Below, one piece after another: positions 8,082 through 15,988 of a stretch of 64,000 bases of DNA; the first letter of the stretch is position 1, and each line of letters opens with the position of its first letter. The notes under the pieces are model-generated. The model saw only the letters and a list, made by a program, of their open reading frames with translations, made no database searches and was not told the DNA's origin. The DNA comes from Levilactobacillus andaensis (GTDB lineage Bacteria > Bacillota > Bacilli > Lactobacillales > Lactobacillaceae), in assembly GCF_016861695.1 (NCBI RefSeq), contig NZ_BOLP01000007.1, positions 1-64,000 of the forward strand, given 5' to 3'. The position numbers and the translations under genes are program-made.

Positions 8082-9503
8082 TTATTTGTCGAGTGCTAAA
8101 TCTGTGTTTACCTGGTCGATCCATTCGGCGTTCTTATTCTTATCAATAATCAGCGGAATGACGAAGAGGACAGCGGTAATGATGACCACGAAGATTGCCT
8201 GCATGGTATTACTTGCAACCAAGGTTGCGGCGATGATGACCACGATACCAAAGAGTAACAGGAAGGCCACGAAGTAAGCCATCGCATTCCCCGTTTTCCC
8301 TAAGCGGTATGGGCGTTCGATGTCCGGTTGCGTTTGCCGTAAGCGAATGATCGCAATCGCAATCAAGATGTAGACGATTGCGTAGATCACCGTGGTGGCG
8401 TTGGTCAGCGTTAAGAAGACCCCGTTCACATTCTTCATGAAGCCGTAAAGTAAGGCGAAGAGTGAGATGCAGATGCTTTGCGTTAAGACCACGTTGCGGG
8501 ATACCCCGAACTTGTTGGTCTTGTGGTAGCCAAAGCTAGCAGGTAATTGGCCAGCCCGTGCAACTTGCGTCATGGTCTTCGAAGGACCGGTAACCCAAGC
8601 GGACAGCTGAATCAGCACACCGATAACGACCATGAAACTAAAGATGTTGGCAATAATTGAAGGCCAACCTAAGATTTGGCACCACAGAACGATTGGTTGA
8701 GTGATGTTTGACAATTGAATTTTGCCATTTGGCACCACGTTAGCGACCAGGATGGAATTCATGATGTTCATCAGAACTAATCCGATCAAGGCAACAAAGA
8801 TTCCCCGCGTGTAGGTCTTCTTGGCGTCATGCAGCCGTGGAATGAAGACAGAGGACATTTCCAACCCAGTGTAAACGAAGGAAATGGCGGCGAAGTATTG
8901 TAACGATTGCAGGTTGTCTAGACTTGGCATTAATTTGCCCCAAGTGAAGGTCCCCAGGTAACCGTTCGGGTTGATCCCGGTCTTGACCATGGCGGCAACC
9001 CCCATGATCAACATGATGACGATTGGAATGTAAACACCGAGCCAAACCCCGATGTTTCCCCCAACTTTTGCCATATCGAACCGCAAGTTCAGGACGGTAA
9101 TGATCCAGTAAAAGCCTAAGATATTAGCGAGAATGAACCAGTGGTTATTCCCTAAAGCGACGTTCCCAAAGACGTTCCCCCACAGCGGACCAATCGTTGA
9201 GGCCACCATGACCATTCCTGGGAAGATTTGTACCCAGAGTAGCCAGGCGGTCACAAATCCCCATTTTTCCCCTAATGCTGACTTGACCCATAACTGCGGC
9301 CCACCTTCAGCTTGCATCATGGTTCCCAATTCACCGGAAATCAGGGCAACTGGTAAAGCGAAGAAGACGACGGCAAAGACCATGTAGGTGATTTGCGTCC
9401 AACCAGTTGCGGCAACTGAAGGAATCGAACGTACTGTGGCACACAGGGCCATCGTCATCCCAATAAATGTGCCGAGACTAAGTTTTTTAGCCTGATTATC
9501 CAT
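8082..9503 (-). CDS. tyrP: Tyrosine/tyramine antiporter, APC superfamily
   Basis: Exchanges extracellular tyrosine for intracellular tyramine; together with decarboxylation this yields proton motive force. The 473-residue protein has about 12 membrane helices. It starts MDNQAKKLSLGTFIGMTMALC, with the first-helix pattern of APC carriers, and helix 6 contains FAAISFVYTGLEMSSVF. Its assignment rests mainly on its place directly after the decarboxylase (75 bp gap). ATG 9503 was preferred over a TTG at 9521 because GAAGGGAAG lies just upstream of the ATG. It is probably cotranscribed with the decarboxylase. Confidence 0.92.
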   Translation of the reverse strand: MDNQAKKLSLGTFIGMTMALCATVRSIPSVAATGWTQITYMVFAVVFFALPVALISGELGTMMQAEGGPQLWVKSALGEKWGFVTAWLLWVQIFPGMVMVASTIGPLWGNVFGNVALGNNHWFILANILGFYWIITVLNLRFDMAKVGGNIGVWLGVYIPIVIMLIMGVAAMVKTGINPNGYLGTFTWGKLMPSLDNLQSLQYFAAISFVYTGLEMSSVFIPRLHDAKKTYTRGIFVALIGLVLMNIMNSILVANVVPNGKIQLSNITQPIVLWCQILGWPSIIANIFSFMVVIGVLIQLSAWVTGPSKTMTQVARAGQLPASFGYHKTNKFGVSRNVVLTQSICISLFALLYGFMKNVNGVFLTLTNATTVIYAIVYILIAIAIIRLRQTQPDIERPYRLGKTGNAMAYFVAFLLLFGIVVIIAATLVASNTMQAIFVVIITAVLFVIPLIIDKNKNAEWIDQVNTDLALDK

Positions 9504-9595
9504 GTTCGCGCTTCCCTTCAAGTAGAAATAAGATACTTATAATAGCAGTAGGCCATTACCCCGAATGACCTACGGTGAAACGATATCAGTATGTG

Positions 9596-11479
9596 TTAAG
9601 CGTTTTGATTCTGTTTTGCGGTTTCGTAGACCTTTTCAAGATCAGCTTGAATGGCCTTCTTGATTTCAGGTGCGAAGTAATCGAAGTTTTCTTTCCGGTT
9701 CATGTAAGGCGTCATAACTGAGGCCCGGATGATCGTTACCTTTTCGGCGCGGCGCCATTCTGCTTCGCTAAAGCCTAAGCTTTCAACGAATTGCAGTGGA
9801 CTGTCACCGTAGTCAGGAATGGCAAAGTCGGTATGAGAGACAATGTATTCCTTGCCGTAAAGGGAGCCCTTAACATACGAAGCTTGTTCGTAGAAGGCAT
9901 GGTTCAACTGGTTCATTTCAACCAAGTTATCGTTACCGTCTTCCTTCAGCACGTAATCAACCATGTTGAAGTCAGGGGAAACCAGTGGGTGAACGGAAAT
10001 CTTCTTGCCTGCAACTTCAAACTTCAAGTCCTTCAGGAAGTCGTAGTAACGGTGAGCACCTTCAATGGAGGCTCCTTCAAGTTTCCCGTAGCCAGTCACG
10101 TTCAGTGGTAAGGTGTGGTGGGCAGCCCAAACGGAAGCGGCGGTAGCACCGGCCTTGGAACCTTCGAGAATGTAAGCCCCCAGCAAGGCAGGAATGTCAG
10201 CACCCTTTTCGAAGACGTAGGTCGCGAAGTAAGAAATCGTGTCACGCATCCGAATGTCTTGGATAACGATCCCACCAGCAGAGTAAGGCACATAGCCCAT
10301 CTTGTGAGGGTCGATGGTGATTGATTCTGCTTCATCAAAGGCCTTATACGCTGAGTAAACTTCTGGTTTGATCAATTCTTTATCTTCAGTGAAGACGTGG
10401 TTTTCGGCGTGAACCCGTTGTAAGTCCTTGTATGGAATGAACTTGTCATTTTCATCAAGGAACAGTGCCCGAGCGTAGCCACCGTAAGCGGCGTCGACGT
10501 GGAGGTAGAAGTAGATACCTTCTTCTTTGTACAGTTTCTTCCGCAGTTCAACCATCTTGTCGATACCATCAACGGCACCTTCTTCGGTTGAGCCAGCTAC
10601 CCCAACGACCCCAAGAATTGGTGTCTTTTCAGCAGCAAATTTACGGATGATGTCTTCCAAAGCGTCGATGTCCATCCGGTAGTTACTGTCGATTGGCACA
10701 GGAACCACTTGGTCAAGGCCAATCCCGATAATGTCGGCGGCCTTCATCCAGGAGTAGTGCTTGGTTTGTGGGACTAACCATTTGCCCAAGCGTTGCAGGT
10801 TCTTCCCGCTACGAGCGGAACGCTTCTTCACTTCGTCGATCTCGGTCCCGGCATTTTCAAGCAGGTCCATGATGTCCTTGGTTGGCATGTTCAGTAATTC
10901 CCAGTCTGACTTGCCGGCTACCAATTCGGGATTAACTTCTTGCATCGCGAATGGTAATGACTTGATGTTCCGGGCGTACCAGAGACCTTCCAAGTTTGCC
11001 AATGAGCCGTCGGCAACGATGTGGCCCCAACCGTAGTCATAACCCATCATGCGGGCAAATTCTTGACCAACTTCTTCTTCCATTTGAGAAGTTGCTGGTG
11101 AAGATTCGTAGGCAACGTTGTTTCCGTTCCATAACATAGCGTAGTTGTAAGCCAACAGCGCTGGCATTAAGGTTTCGGAGTTCATGTGGCCCCAGTAGCG
11201 ACCGGCTGAATGCCAAGGAACTGATTCCGTCCGGATCCGTTCTGACAATTGGTTCAGCACCGTCTTCATGTGGTTGACCGTCTTTTCAAACTCTGGTGAT
11301 GATTGATCATCGGGCCCAATCATGTTGGGATCTGATGGTATGTAATTTTTCCGCCAGCCTAAATGTTCATCGACCAACTTGTTCAGCATATCCTTGTATA
11401 ACTGACCGTTTTCCGCCTTATCCCCGATAAACAAAGCGTTCAAGTCTAAATCCTTAAGTGAGTTCGTATTCTTTTCCAT
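9596..11479 (-). CDS. tyrDC: Tyrosine decarboxylase, PLP-dependent
   Basis: Converts L-tyrosine to tyramine and CO2 in the cytoplasm, using up a proton; this is the step behind tyramine formation in fermented food. At 627 residues it matches known L. brevis and enterococcal enzymes in length. The group II decarboxylase core shows [12 protein letters not shown] (Asp binds the PLP ring nitrogen) and the PLP lysine in [18 protein letters not shown] (Lys393 by count). The N-terminal [30 protein letters not shown] region is characteristic of this subfamily. AGGAGGT stands 7 bp before ATG. It has its own promoter and lies downstream of a tyrS terminator, as in other tyramine clusters. Confidence 0.97.
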   Translation of the reverse strand: MEKNTNSLKDLDLNALFIGDKAENGQLYKDMLNKLVDEHLGWRKNYIPSDPNMIGPDDQSSPEFEKTVNHMKTVLNQLSERIRTESVPWHSAGRYWGHMNSETLMPALLAYNYAMLWNGNNVAYESSPATSQMEEEVGQEFARMMGYDYGWGHIVADGSLANLEGLWYARNIKSLPFAMQEVNPELVAGKSDWELLNMPTKDIMDLLENAGTEIDEVKKRSARSGKNLQRLGKWLVPQTKHYSWMKAADIIGIGLDQVVPVPIDSNYRMDIDALEDIIRKFAAEKTPILGVVGVAGSTEEGAVDGIDKMVELRKKLYKEEGIYFYLHVDAAYGGYARALFLDENDKFIPYKDLQRVHAENHVFTEDKELIKPEVYSAYKAFDEAESITIDPHKMGYVPYSAGGIVIQDIRMRDTISYFATYVFEKGADIPALLGAYILEGSKAGATAASVWAAHHTLPLNVTGYGKLEGASIEGAHRYYDFLKDLKFEVAGKKISVHPLVSPDFNMVDYVLKEDGNDNLVEMNQLNHAFYEQASYVKGSLYGKEYIVSHTDFAIPDYGDSPLQFVESLGFSEAEWRRAEKVTIIRASVMTPYMNRKENFDYFAPEIKKAIQADLEKVYETAKQNQNA

Positions 11480-11522
11480 GTCACTTACCTCCTACAGGTT
11501 TATTTATCCTTGCTCACCCAAG

Positions 11523-11551
11523 AGAATACGCTTTCATTTGTACCCTGTAAA
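11523..11551 (-). promoter_or_regulatory. Promoter of tyrDC with a partial cre site
   Basis: Minus-strand -35 TTTACA (plus 11546-11551), 17-bp spacer, -10 TATTCT (plus 11523-11528), about 35 bp before the tyrDC start. The stretch 11523-11536 matches the CcpA consensus TGWAANCGNTNWCA at 12 of 14 positions and overlaps the -10, so weak carbon control is possible. Confidence 0.6.
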
Positions 11552-11616
11552 GGGTCTTTTGTTAAAATTAGAACAAGCAGATGGCCGTTTATCGGTTTAT
11601 GAGCACCTGCACAGAA

Positions 11617-11652
11617 TAAAAAGCGGGTCCGATATGCACTATCGGACCCGCT
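11617..11652 (-). terminator. Terminator of tyrS
   Basis: A 13-bp perfect stem, AGCGGGTCCGATA/TATCGGACCCGCT, with a 5-nt loop. A T run follows on the minus strand. It lies 35 bp after the tyrS stop and separates tyrS from the tyrDC promoter. Confidence 0.9.
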
Positions 11653-11686
11653 AACGGGTATCACATTAGAAAAAATTAATTTTAGT

Positions 11687-12946
11687 CTAATTTTCTACTT
11701 TGGCGAGGAAGTAGTTCTTCTTCCCCCGGCGGATAACCATGAACTTACCGGAGAAGTTGTCTTTAGGATCGAGTTCGGCATCAGTATCCGTCACACGTTC
11801 ACCGTTAACGGTGATGGCGCCGTTCTCAATGTCTTCGCGTGCCTGCCGCCGTGAGGGTTCGATGGCCGTCGTGTCGGTCAGCAACGTGACAATGTTTTCT
11901 GGCTTGGCGCTGATTGAGACGTTCGGTACCTTTTCAAAGGCTTCTTGAACTTCTGCCAGGGTCAGCTTTTGAATGTCACCGGAGAACAGAATTTCGGAAA
12001 TGTTTTGAGCGGACTCCAAAGCCTCTTCGCCGTGAACAAACCGGGTCACTTCTTCGGCCAACCGCCGTTGCGCTAGCCGCTTGGCGGGTTCGTTCTCAAC
12101 GCTGTCCTCTAAGCCGTTGATTTCGTCTTGGCTCAAGAACGTAAAGAACTTGAGGTAGCGAATCACGTCACGATCATCCTGGTTTAACCAGAATTGGTAG
12201 AACTCGTAAGGCGAGGTCTTTTCGGGATCGAGCCAGATGGCGCCACCGGCCGTCTTCCCAAACTTGGTCCCGTCGGCCTTAAGCATCAGCGGAATGGTCA
12301 GCCCATAAACTTCTTCATCGGAACCCTTGATCTTGTGAATCAAATCAATCCCGGCGGTAATGTTGCCCCATTGGTCGGCCCCACCAATTTGCAGTTGAAT
12401 GTTGTGCTCGTTGTGGAGCGTCAAGAAGTCAACGGATTGGAGGATTTGGTACGTAAATTCCGTAAAGGAAATCCCCGTATCCAGTCGACTAGCGACGATA
12501 TCCTTAGCCAACATCGAGTTGATGTTCACTAATTTCCCGTAATCTCTCAAGAAATCTAAGAGGGAAATCTTGGATAACCAATCGTAGTTGTTGACCATGG
12601 TCACGTTGGAATCCCCACCGAACAGGCGATGCATCTGCCGCGATAACGCCTGCACGTTGTGTTGAACCTTATCCATGGTTTGAAGTTGCCGTTCGGTCTT
12701 CCGCCCACTGGGGTCACCGATACTCCCCGTGGCGCCACCGATCAGGATGTATGGATGATGACCAGCTAGTTCAAAGCGTTTCATCATCATAAATGGAATC
12801 AAATGCCCGATATGCATACTATCCCCGGTCGGGTCGACCCCACAGTACAACGAAATTTTCTTTTCCGTTGTTAACTTTTTCAAGCCTTCAGCATCCGTCT
12901 GCTGGTTGATCGCACCACGCCAAGTTAACTCATCAATAATATTCAT
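11687..12946 (-). CDS. tyrS: Tyrosyl-tRNA synthetase of the tyramine island
   Basis: Class I synthetase that charges tRNA-Tyr; in tyramine clusters it is thought to work as a tyrosine sensor as well as an enzyme. The 419-residue protein shows the HIGH motif (DSMHIGHLIPFM, near residue 45), the KMSKS-type loop KFGKT (near 230), and an S4 RNA-binding domain over the last about 65 residues (RRQAREDIENGAITVNGE). It lies upstream of tyrDC, as in L. brevis. Unlike the tyrS of some enterococcal clusters, no T-box word is found in its leader; instead its promoter overlaps a perfect cre. A second, housekeeping tyrS elsewhere is likely but not visible. Confidence 0.95.
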   Translation of the reverse strand: MNIIDELTWRGAINQQTDAEGLKKLTTEKKISLYCGVDPTGDSMHIGHLIPFMMMKRFELAGHHPYILIGGATGSIGDPSGRKTERQLQTMDKVQHNVQALSRQMHRLFGGDSNVTMVNNYDWLSKISLLDFLRDYGKLVNINSMLAKDIVASRLDTGISFTEFTYQILQSVDFLTLHNEHNIQLQIGGADQWGNITAGIDLIHKIKGSDEEVYGLTIPLMLKADGTKFGKTAGGAIWLDPEKTSPYEFYQFWLNQDDRDVIRYLKFFTFLSQDEINGLEDSVENEPAKRLAQRRLAEEVTRFVHGEEALESAQNISEILFSGDIQKLTLAEVQEAFEKVPNVSISAKPENIVTLLTDTTAIEPSRRQAREDIENGAITVNGERVTDTDAELDPKDNFSGKFMVIRRGKKNYFLAKVEN

Positions 12947-13025
12947 TAGCTTGTTCCCCTTTCACTGTACCCAATTTTTTTGACAGGTCGTTCGTGATGA
13001 AAATGAATTCGACCTAAACAACCAA

Positions 13026-13054
13026 AAGATAGCTAACCATGAAAGCGTTGTCAA
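13026..13054 (-). promoter_or_regulatory. tyrS promoter overlapping a perfect CcpA site
   Basis: Minus-strand -35 TTGACA (plus 13049-13054), 17-bp spacer, -10 TATCTT (plus 13026-13031). The plus-strand word TGAAAGCGTTGTCA (13040-13053) matches the cre consensus TGWAANCGNTNWCA at every position. It covers most of the -35 and half the spacer, a position where CcpA would block RNA polymerase. Regulation is inferred from the site. Confidence 0.75.
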
Positions 13055-13119
13055 GTGAAGGGGAGCGGATAAGTCGCCTTATTCAGCGAATTCTGGTGTG
13101 GTGAAATAACTTCATCTCA

Positions 13120-13368
13120 TTAGAGGTCCCGAATATTAGGGTCCCTGCGGATACTTGCAAATTGTTTTGCTTCGATCTCGGTTTCACCCGTCACGACTTC
13201 CATTCCTTTTCGGGTAACGACTAACTGCTTCCCAAATTTACGAATGGTCCCTACTGGAAAACGTTCGGGACTCTTCCGGTAAACTTGGCGAACATAATCA
13301 TCCGCCTTCATCCAGCGCTTGGCTGCTTCCATTGACGACATAATGTCGCGATCCCTTAAATCAATCAT
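13120..13368 (-). CDS. Small helix-turn-helix protein, function unknown
   Basis: An 82-residue protein with the pattern of a short DNA-binding domain: MSSMEAAKRWMKADDYVRQ (helix-turn-helix-like) followed by FPVGTIRKFGKQLVVTRKGMEVVTGE. The family includes excisionase-like and antitoxin-like HTH proteins; no toxin partner lies beside it. GGAGGAA precedes ATG 13368, and a promoter is visible at 13403-13432. It sits between the T-box operon and tyrS, all on the minus strand, so it could regulate either, but that is only proximity. It could equally be an unrelated orphan regulator. Confidence 0.6.
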   Translation of the reverse strand: MIDLRDRDIMSSMEAAKRWMKADDYVRQVYRKSPERFPVGTIRKFGKQLVVTRKGMEVVTGETEIEAKQFASIRRDPNIRDL

Positions 13369-13402
13369 ACTAATTCCTCCAACTAAATCTTTAATATTGA
13401 CT

Positions 13403-13432
13403 AGTATATTCTATAATAATGTCCTATGTAAA
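13403..13432 (-). promoter_or_regulatory. Promoter of the small HTH gene
   Basis: Minus-strand TTTACA (plus 13427-13432), 18-bp spacer, TATACT (plus 13403-13408), about 35 bp ahead of the start codon. Confidence 0.55.
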
Positions 13433-13448
13433 TTCTAATTAACTATTA

Positions 13449-13486
13449 CAAAAAACGCCATATGGGGTAATTTCCATATGACGCCG
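13449..13486 (-). terminator. Terminator of the T-box operon
   Basis: A 10-bp stem (CGTCATATGG with CCATATGGCG, one G-U) and eight-nt loop, followed by a T run on the minus strand, about 25 bp beyond the stop codon of the membrane protein gene. Confidence 0.8.
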
Positions 13487-13511
13487 CTTTGAAGCTATAT
13501 AATTATAACCA

Positions 13512-13775
13512 CTATCTTTCGCGGAAGTCACTATCCCCACCCCCTCTAATTACGGTTACTAGTTGGACGGCTAAGTGCCACACACCAATAACGATTGCGA
13601 GCAGGGACCCCACAATTATTAATAACGGCGTGAGCCCCATACTGGACCACTGGAACATCACTAAAGTTATAATTAATGGTGTAGTAATTAATAACGTAAC
13701 GGCGAGACTAATCCATTTTACGCGAGTTGGATGCTCTTCCGTTTCATCAAGTGTTGCATCGTGCGTGTTTTGCAT
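13512..13775 (-). CDS. Small two-helix membrane protein in the T-box operon
   Basis: An 87-residue protein: a polar N-terminus (MQNTHDATLDETEEHPTRVK), two hydrophobic segments (about residues 21-44 and 50-77) and a short charged tail (GGGDSDFRER). ATG 13775 is chosen because AGGAGG lies 7 bp upstream; an ATG two codons earlier almost touches the ribosome site. It follows the zinc-ribbon gene by about 40 bp with no terminator between them, so both should answer to the same T-box. I recognise no family. A role in transport or envelope sensing of the amino acid read by the T-box is speculation. Confidence 0.65.
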   Translation of the reverse strand: MQNTHDATLDETEEHPTRVKWISLAVTLLITTPLIITLVMFQWSSMGLTPLLIIVGSLLAIVIGVWHLAVQLVTVIRGGGDSDFRER

Positions 13776-13818
13776 ATTCATTCCTCCTGACTTATTTTTC
13801 CGCATAATTATTCTTTTC

Positions 13819-13971
13819 CTAATGCGTTAATTTTTCTAATTCACCAATTCGATGACCACAGTTCGTACACTCTAACGTCGCTTCTCCTGAAACCTTCTTA
13901 AACACAATATCCCCACACTCTGGGCAATGTAACCGGTCATCCATTAATCCTGCATTCGTATTCTTCATCAT
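13819..13971 (-). CDS. 50-residue zinc-ribbon protein controlled by a T-box
   Basis: A short gene with two CxxC knuckles, CPECG near residue 16 and CTNCG near residue 35, spaced as in a rubredoxin-like zinc ribbon; acidic N-terminal and charged C-terminal flanks (GELEKLTH). GGAGG lies at the right distance from two consecutive ATG codons (13971 and 13968). It is the first gene after the T-box terminator, with the start codon only about 30 bp downstream of the T run, so it is the direct target of the riboswitch. Zinc ribbons of this size often bind RNA, the ribosome or a partner protein; no function can be assigned. Confidence 0.75.
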   Translation of the reverse strand: MMKNTNAGLMDDRLHCPECGDIVFKKVSGEATLECTNCGHRIGELEKLTH

Positions 13972-13984
13972 CAAATACCTCCGA

Positions 13985-14243
13985 AAAATTTTATTAGCAT
14001 CAAAAAAGGCGTCTCTTCTATATCAAAATAGAAGGGACGCCTTAGCGCGGTACCACCCAGCTTCAGAGACTTTCAGCCTCTACACTTTAATCCCTGATAA
14101 CGTAGGGATACCCCGAAGAAACAACTTCCGTATTTCGTTAAACCTACCCTGCATGGCTTGCACCGACCGCCAATTCTCTGAGCTCCCAGATAGATCACTA
14201 CTTCGTTTGAAAGATTTCTTATTCGTTTTTTGATGTTGGCTAC
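13985..14243 (-). ncRNA. T-box riboswitch leader (specifier ambiguous: Tyr or Ile)
   Basis: The minus strand carries the T-box word GGGTGGTACCGCG (plus 14046-14058). It is followed by a terminator whose stem overlaps the antiterminator (14002-14043; AAGGCGTC...GACGCCTT then TTTTTT). Upstream, Stem I shows AGTGA on the 5' side of the specifier loop, the AG-bulge word CAGAGA and the distal loop GGTGCAAGCC. The specifier region reads GAAATACGG: the codon is TAC (Tyr) or ATA (Ile), depending on phase. The antiterminator TGGT pairs with an ACCA tail, which suits both. Uncharged tRNA should switch on the two tiny genes downstream. Confidence 0.9.
14002..14043 (-). terminator. Attenuator terminator of the T-box leader
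   Basis: A long stem (14006-14020 with 14029-14043, one mismatch) followed by six T on the minus strand. It lies just downstream of the T-box word and is mutually exclusive with the antiterminator. Confidence 0.85.
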
Positions 14244-14272
14244 ACTTTAGCATGAATAAAAATGAATTGCAA
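14244..14272 (-). promoter_or_regulatory. Promoter of the T-box operon
   Basis: Minus-strand TTGCAA (plus 14267-14272), 17-bp spacer, TAAAGT (plus 14244-14249), directly ahead of Stem I of the T-box. Confidence 0.6.
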
Positions 14273-14514
14273 CCCTTAAGATAAATATTTTTATAATTAA
14301 TCGCAGAATGACAAGTATTAATTAGTAAGCTGAACGGTGTAAATACTAATAACAGCAATAGCGAGACTATTTTCTCATAATTTACCCGGTACCAGGCGAA
14401 AAGTTTTAAGAAAATTCAAATCTGCTGGCAATTGCAGGTCAATTTCAAGACAAATCCCGCAAAGTCGGTTATATTAGAGATTCGGACATTATCGGAAAAG
14501 GAGAAACTAATAGC

Positions 14515-15684
14515 ATGGCAGAAGAAGTTGTAATTGTTAGCGCGGTCCGGACCCCTATCGGCAAATTTGGCAAGAATTTCCGGTCCGTTTCCGCCGTTCA
14601 ACTGGGGACCCTCGCTGCGAAGGCCGCCATTGAGCGAAGTGGCCTCGTCCCCGCCATGATTCAACAAACCATCTTTGGCACGGTGCTACAAGCCGGTCAG
14701 GGCCAAAACGTTGCTCGCCAAATCGAGCTCAACGCCGGTATCCCCGTCACAAGTACTGCAATGACCGTCAATCAGGTCTGTGGTTCCAGCTTAAAAGCCA
14801 TTCGCCTCGGTCAAAGCGCTATCCTATTAGGTGACGCTGATGCTGTCTTGGTCGGTGGTACGGAAAGCATGAGTCAGGCTCCCTATTTGAGCCCACAGTC
14901 ACGTTTTGGCCATAAGTTTGGTGATATGACGCTGGTCGATAGTCTGGCCAAGGACGGCTTGGTAGACGCGTTTAACGACATCCCCATGGGCATCACCGCC
15001 GAAAACGTCGCGACGAAATACCACGTTAGCCGTGAGGAACAAGACGCTTTTGCTCTTCGCTCACAACAAAACGCCACGCAGGCCCAGTTGGAACACCGAT
15101 TTGACGCGGAAATCGTCCCGGTTCCGGTTGGTGACCAGCTGATCACGACAGATGAAGCCGTCCGGACAACAACCTCAGCCGAACAATTGGCAGCGCTCAA
15201 GCCCTCATTTAAGCCTGATGGTACGGTCACGGCTGGAAATGCTGCCGGCCTCAACGATGGTGCCGCGGCTATGATCCTCATGCGCAAATCGACGGCTATT
15301 GCTGCCAACATCCCATATCTAGCAACGCTTACGGGCTACCAAGAGGCGGGCATTGACCCCGCTATCATGGGCTACGCGCCCGTCTACGCCATTCAAAAGA
15401 TGCTTGACCGCACGCAGACAACCCTTGCGGACATTGATCGCTTTGAAATTAATGAAGCCTTTGCCGCCCAATCTGTTGCAATTACCCGCGACCTAAAAAT
15501 ACCGACACAGAAATTGAACGTTAACGGCGGTGGTATTGCCCTTGGTCATCCGCTGGGGGCCTCCGGAACGCGGATCGTGGTAACGTTACTGCACGAACTA
15601 ATGCGCAGTGGTGGTCATCGCGGCCTCGCCACAATGTGCATCGGTGGTGGCATGGGCATTGCGCTCATGCTTGAACGCGATTAG
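14515..15684 (+). CDS. thlA: Acetyl-CoA C-acetyltransferase (thiolase)
   Basis: Condenses two acetyl-CoA to acetoacetyl-CoA (or the reverse), the first step toward mevalonate and isoprenoids in lactobacilli. The 389-residue length is typical. Conserved residues are the acyl-accepting Cys89 in NQVCGSSLKA, the His of NEAFAAQS/GHPLGASGTR, and the C-terminal catalytic Cys in TMCIGGGMG. AGGAG lies 11 bp before ATG. It is divergent from the T-box leader and followed by a small membrane gene. The symbol marks the family; biosynthetic versus degradative use is not shown, though no beta-oxidation partner is nearby. Confidence 0.9.
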   Translation: MAEEVVIVSAVRTPIGKFGKNFRSVSAVQLGTLAAKAAIERSGLVPAMIQQTIFGTVLQAGQGQNVARQIELNAGIPVTSTAMTVNQVCGSSLKAIRLGQSAILLGDADAVLVGGTESMSQAPYLSPQSRFGHKFGDMTLVDSLAKDGLVDAFNDIPMGITAENVATKYHVSREEQDAFALRSQQNATQAQLEHRFDAEIVPVPVGDQLITTDEAVRTTTSAEQLAALKPSFKPDGTVTAGNAAGLNDGAAAMILMRKSTAIAANIPYLATLTGYQEAGIDPAIMGYAPVYAIQKMLDRTQTTLADIDRFEINEAFAAQSVAITRDLKIPTQKLNVNGGGIALGHPLGASGTRIVVTLLHELMRSGGHRGLATMCIGGGMGIALMLERD

Positions 15685-15749
15685 TCCGCAACTACCGGGT
15701 CATCTGGTATAATGGCGATAACTAATCTGTGCAAAAGGAAGCGTACGCC

Positions 15750-15941
15750 ATGCTAATGCAAGACTTCGACGTTAAAATCAAACTGATCATTCTAGTCGTT
15801 GTTGGCTTTATTGCCTTGGCCAGCACCCTTGGCTATCTGTTTCACCGCGACCACCACTACAGCCGTTACTTTACGGGCGTACTGGTCGTCATGGCCGTCC
15901 AGTTATTTATTCTGACTTCGCTATTGTTAATTCATCAGTAA
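15750..15941 (+). CDS. Small two-helix membrane protein
   Basis: A 63-residue protein with two hydrophobic segments (about residues 10-28 and 39-60) linked by a basic and His-rich turn (FHRDHHYSRYF). ATG 15750 is preferred because AAAGGAAG lies 7 bp upstream; the frame runs back to a GTG at 15729 without a ribosome site. It follows thiolase by 65 bp and has its own extended -10-like TGGTATAAT at about 15709. No family recognised. Confidence 0.6.
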   Translation: MLMQDFDVKIKLIILVVVGFIALASTLGYLFHRDHHYSRYFTGVLVVMAVQLFILTSLLLIHQ

Positions 15942-15944
15942 GGG

Positions 15945-15980
15945 AAAAGCGATTGACTCGTTATGGGCCAATCGCTTTTT
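15945..15980. terminator. Bidirectional terminator between the small membrane gene and addA
   Basis: AAAAGCGATTG/CAATCGCTTTT, 11-bp stem, with T runs on both strands; it sits between two convergent genes. Confidence 0.85.
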
Positions 15981-15988
15981 AATTTGCA

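Noticed and set aside
12947-13119. T-box leader on tyrS
   Set aside because: No GGTGGnACCGCG word, no Stem I words and no terminator are found between the tyrS promoter and start; the leader holds only a short hairpin not followed by a T run.
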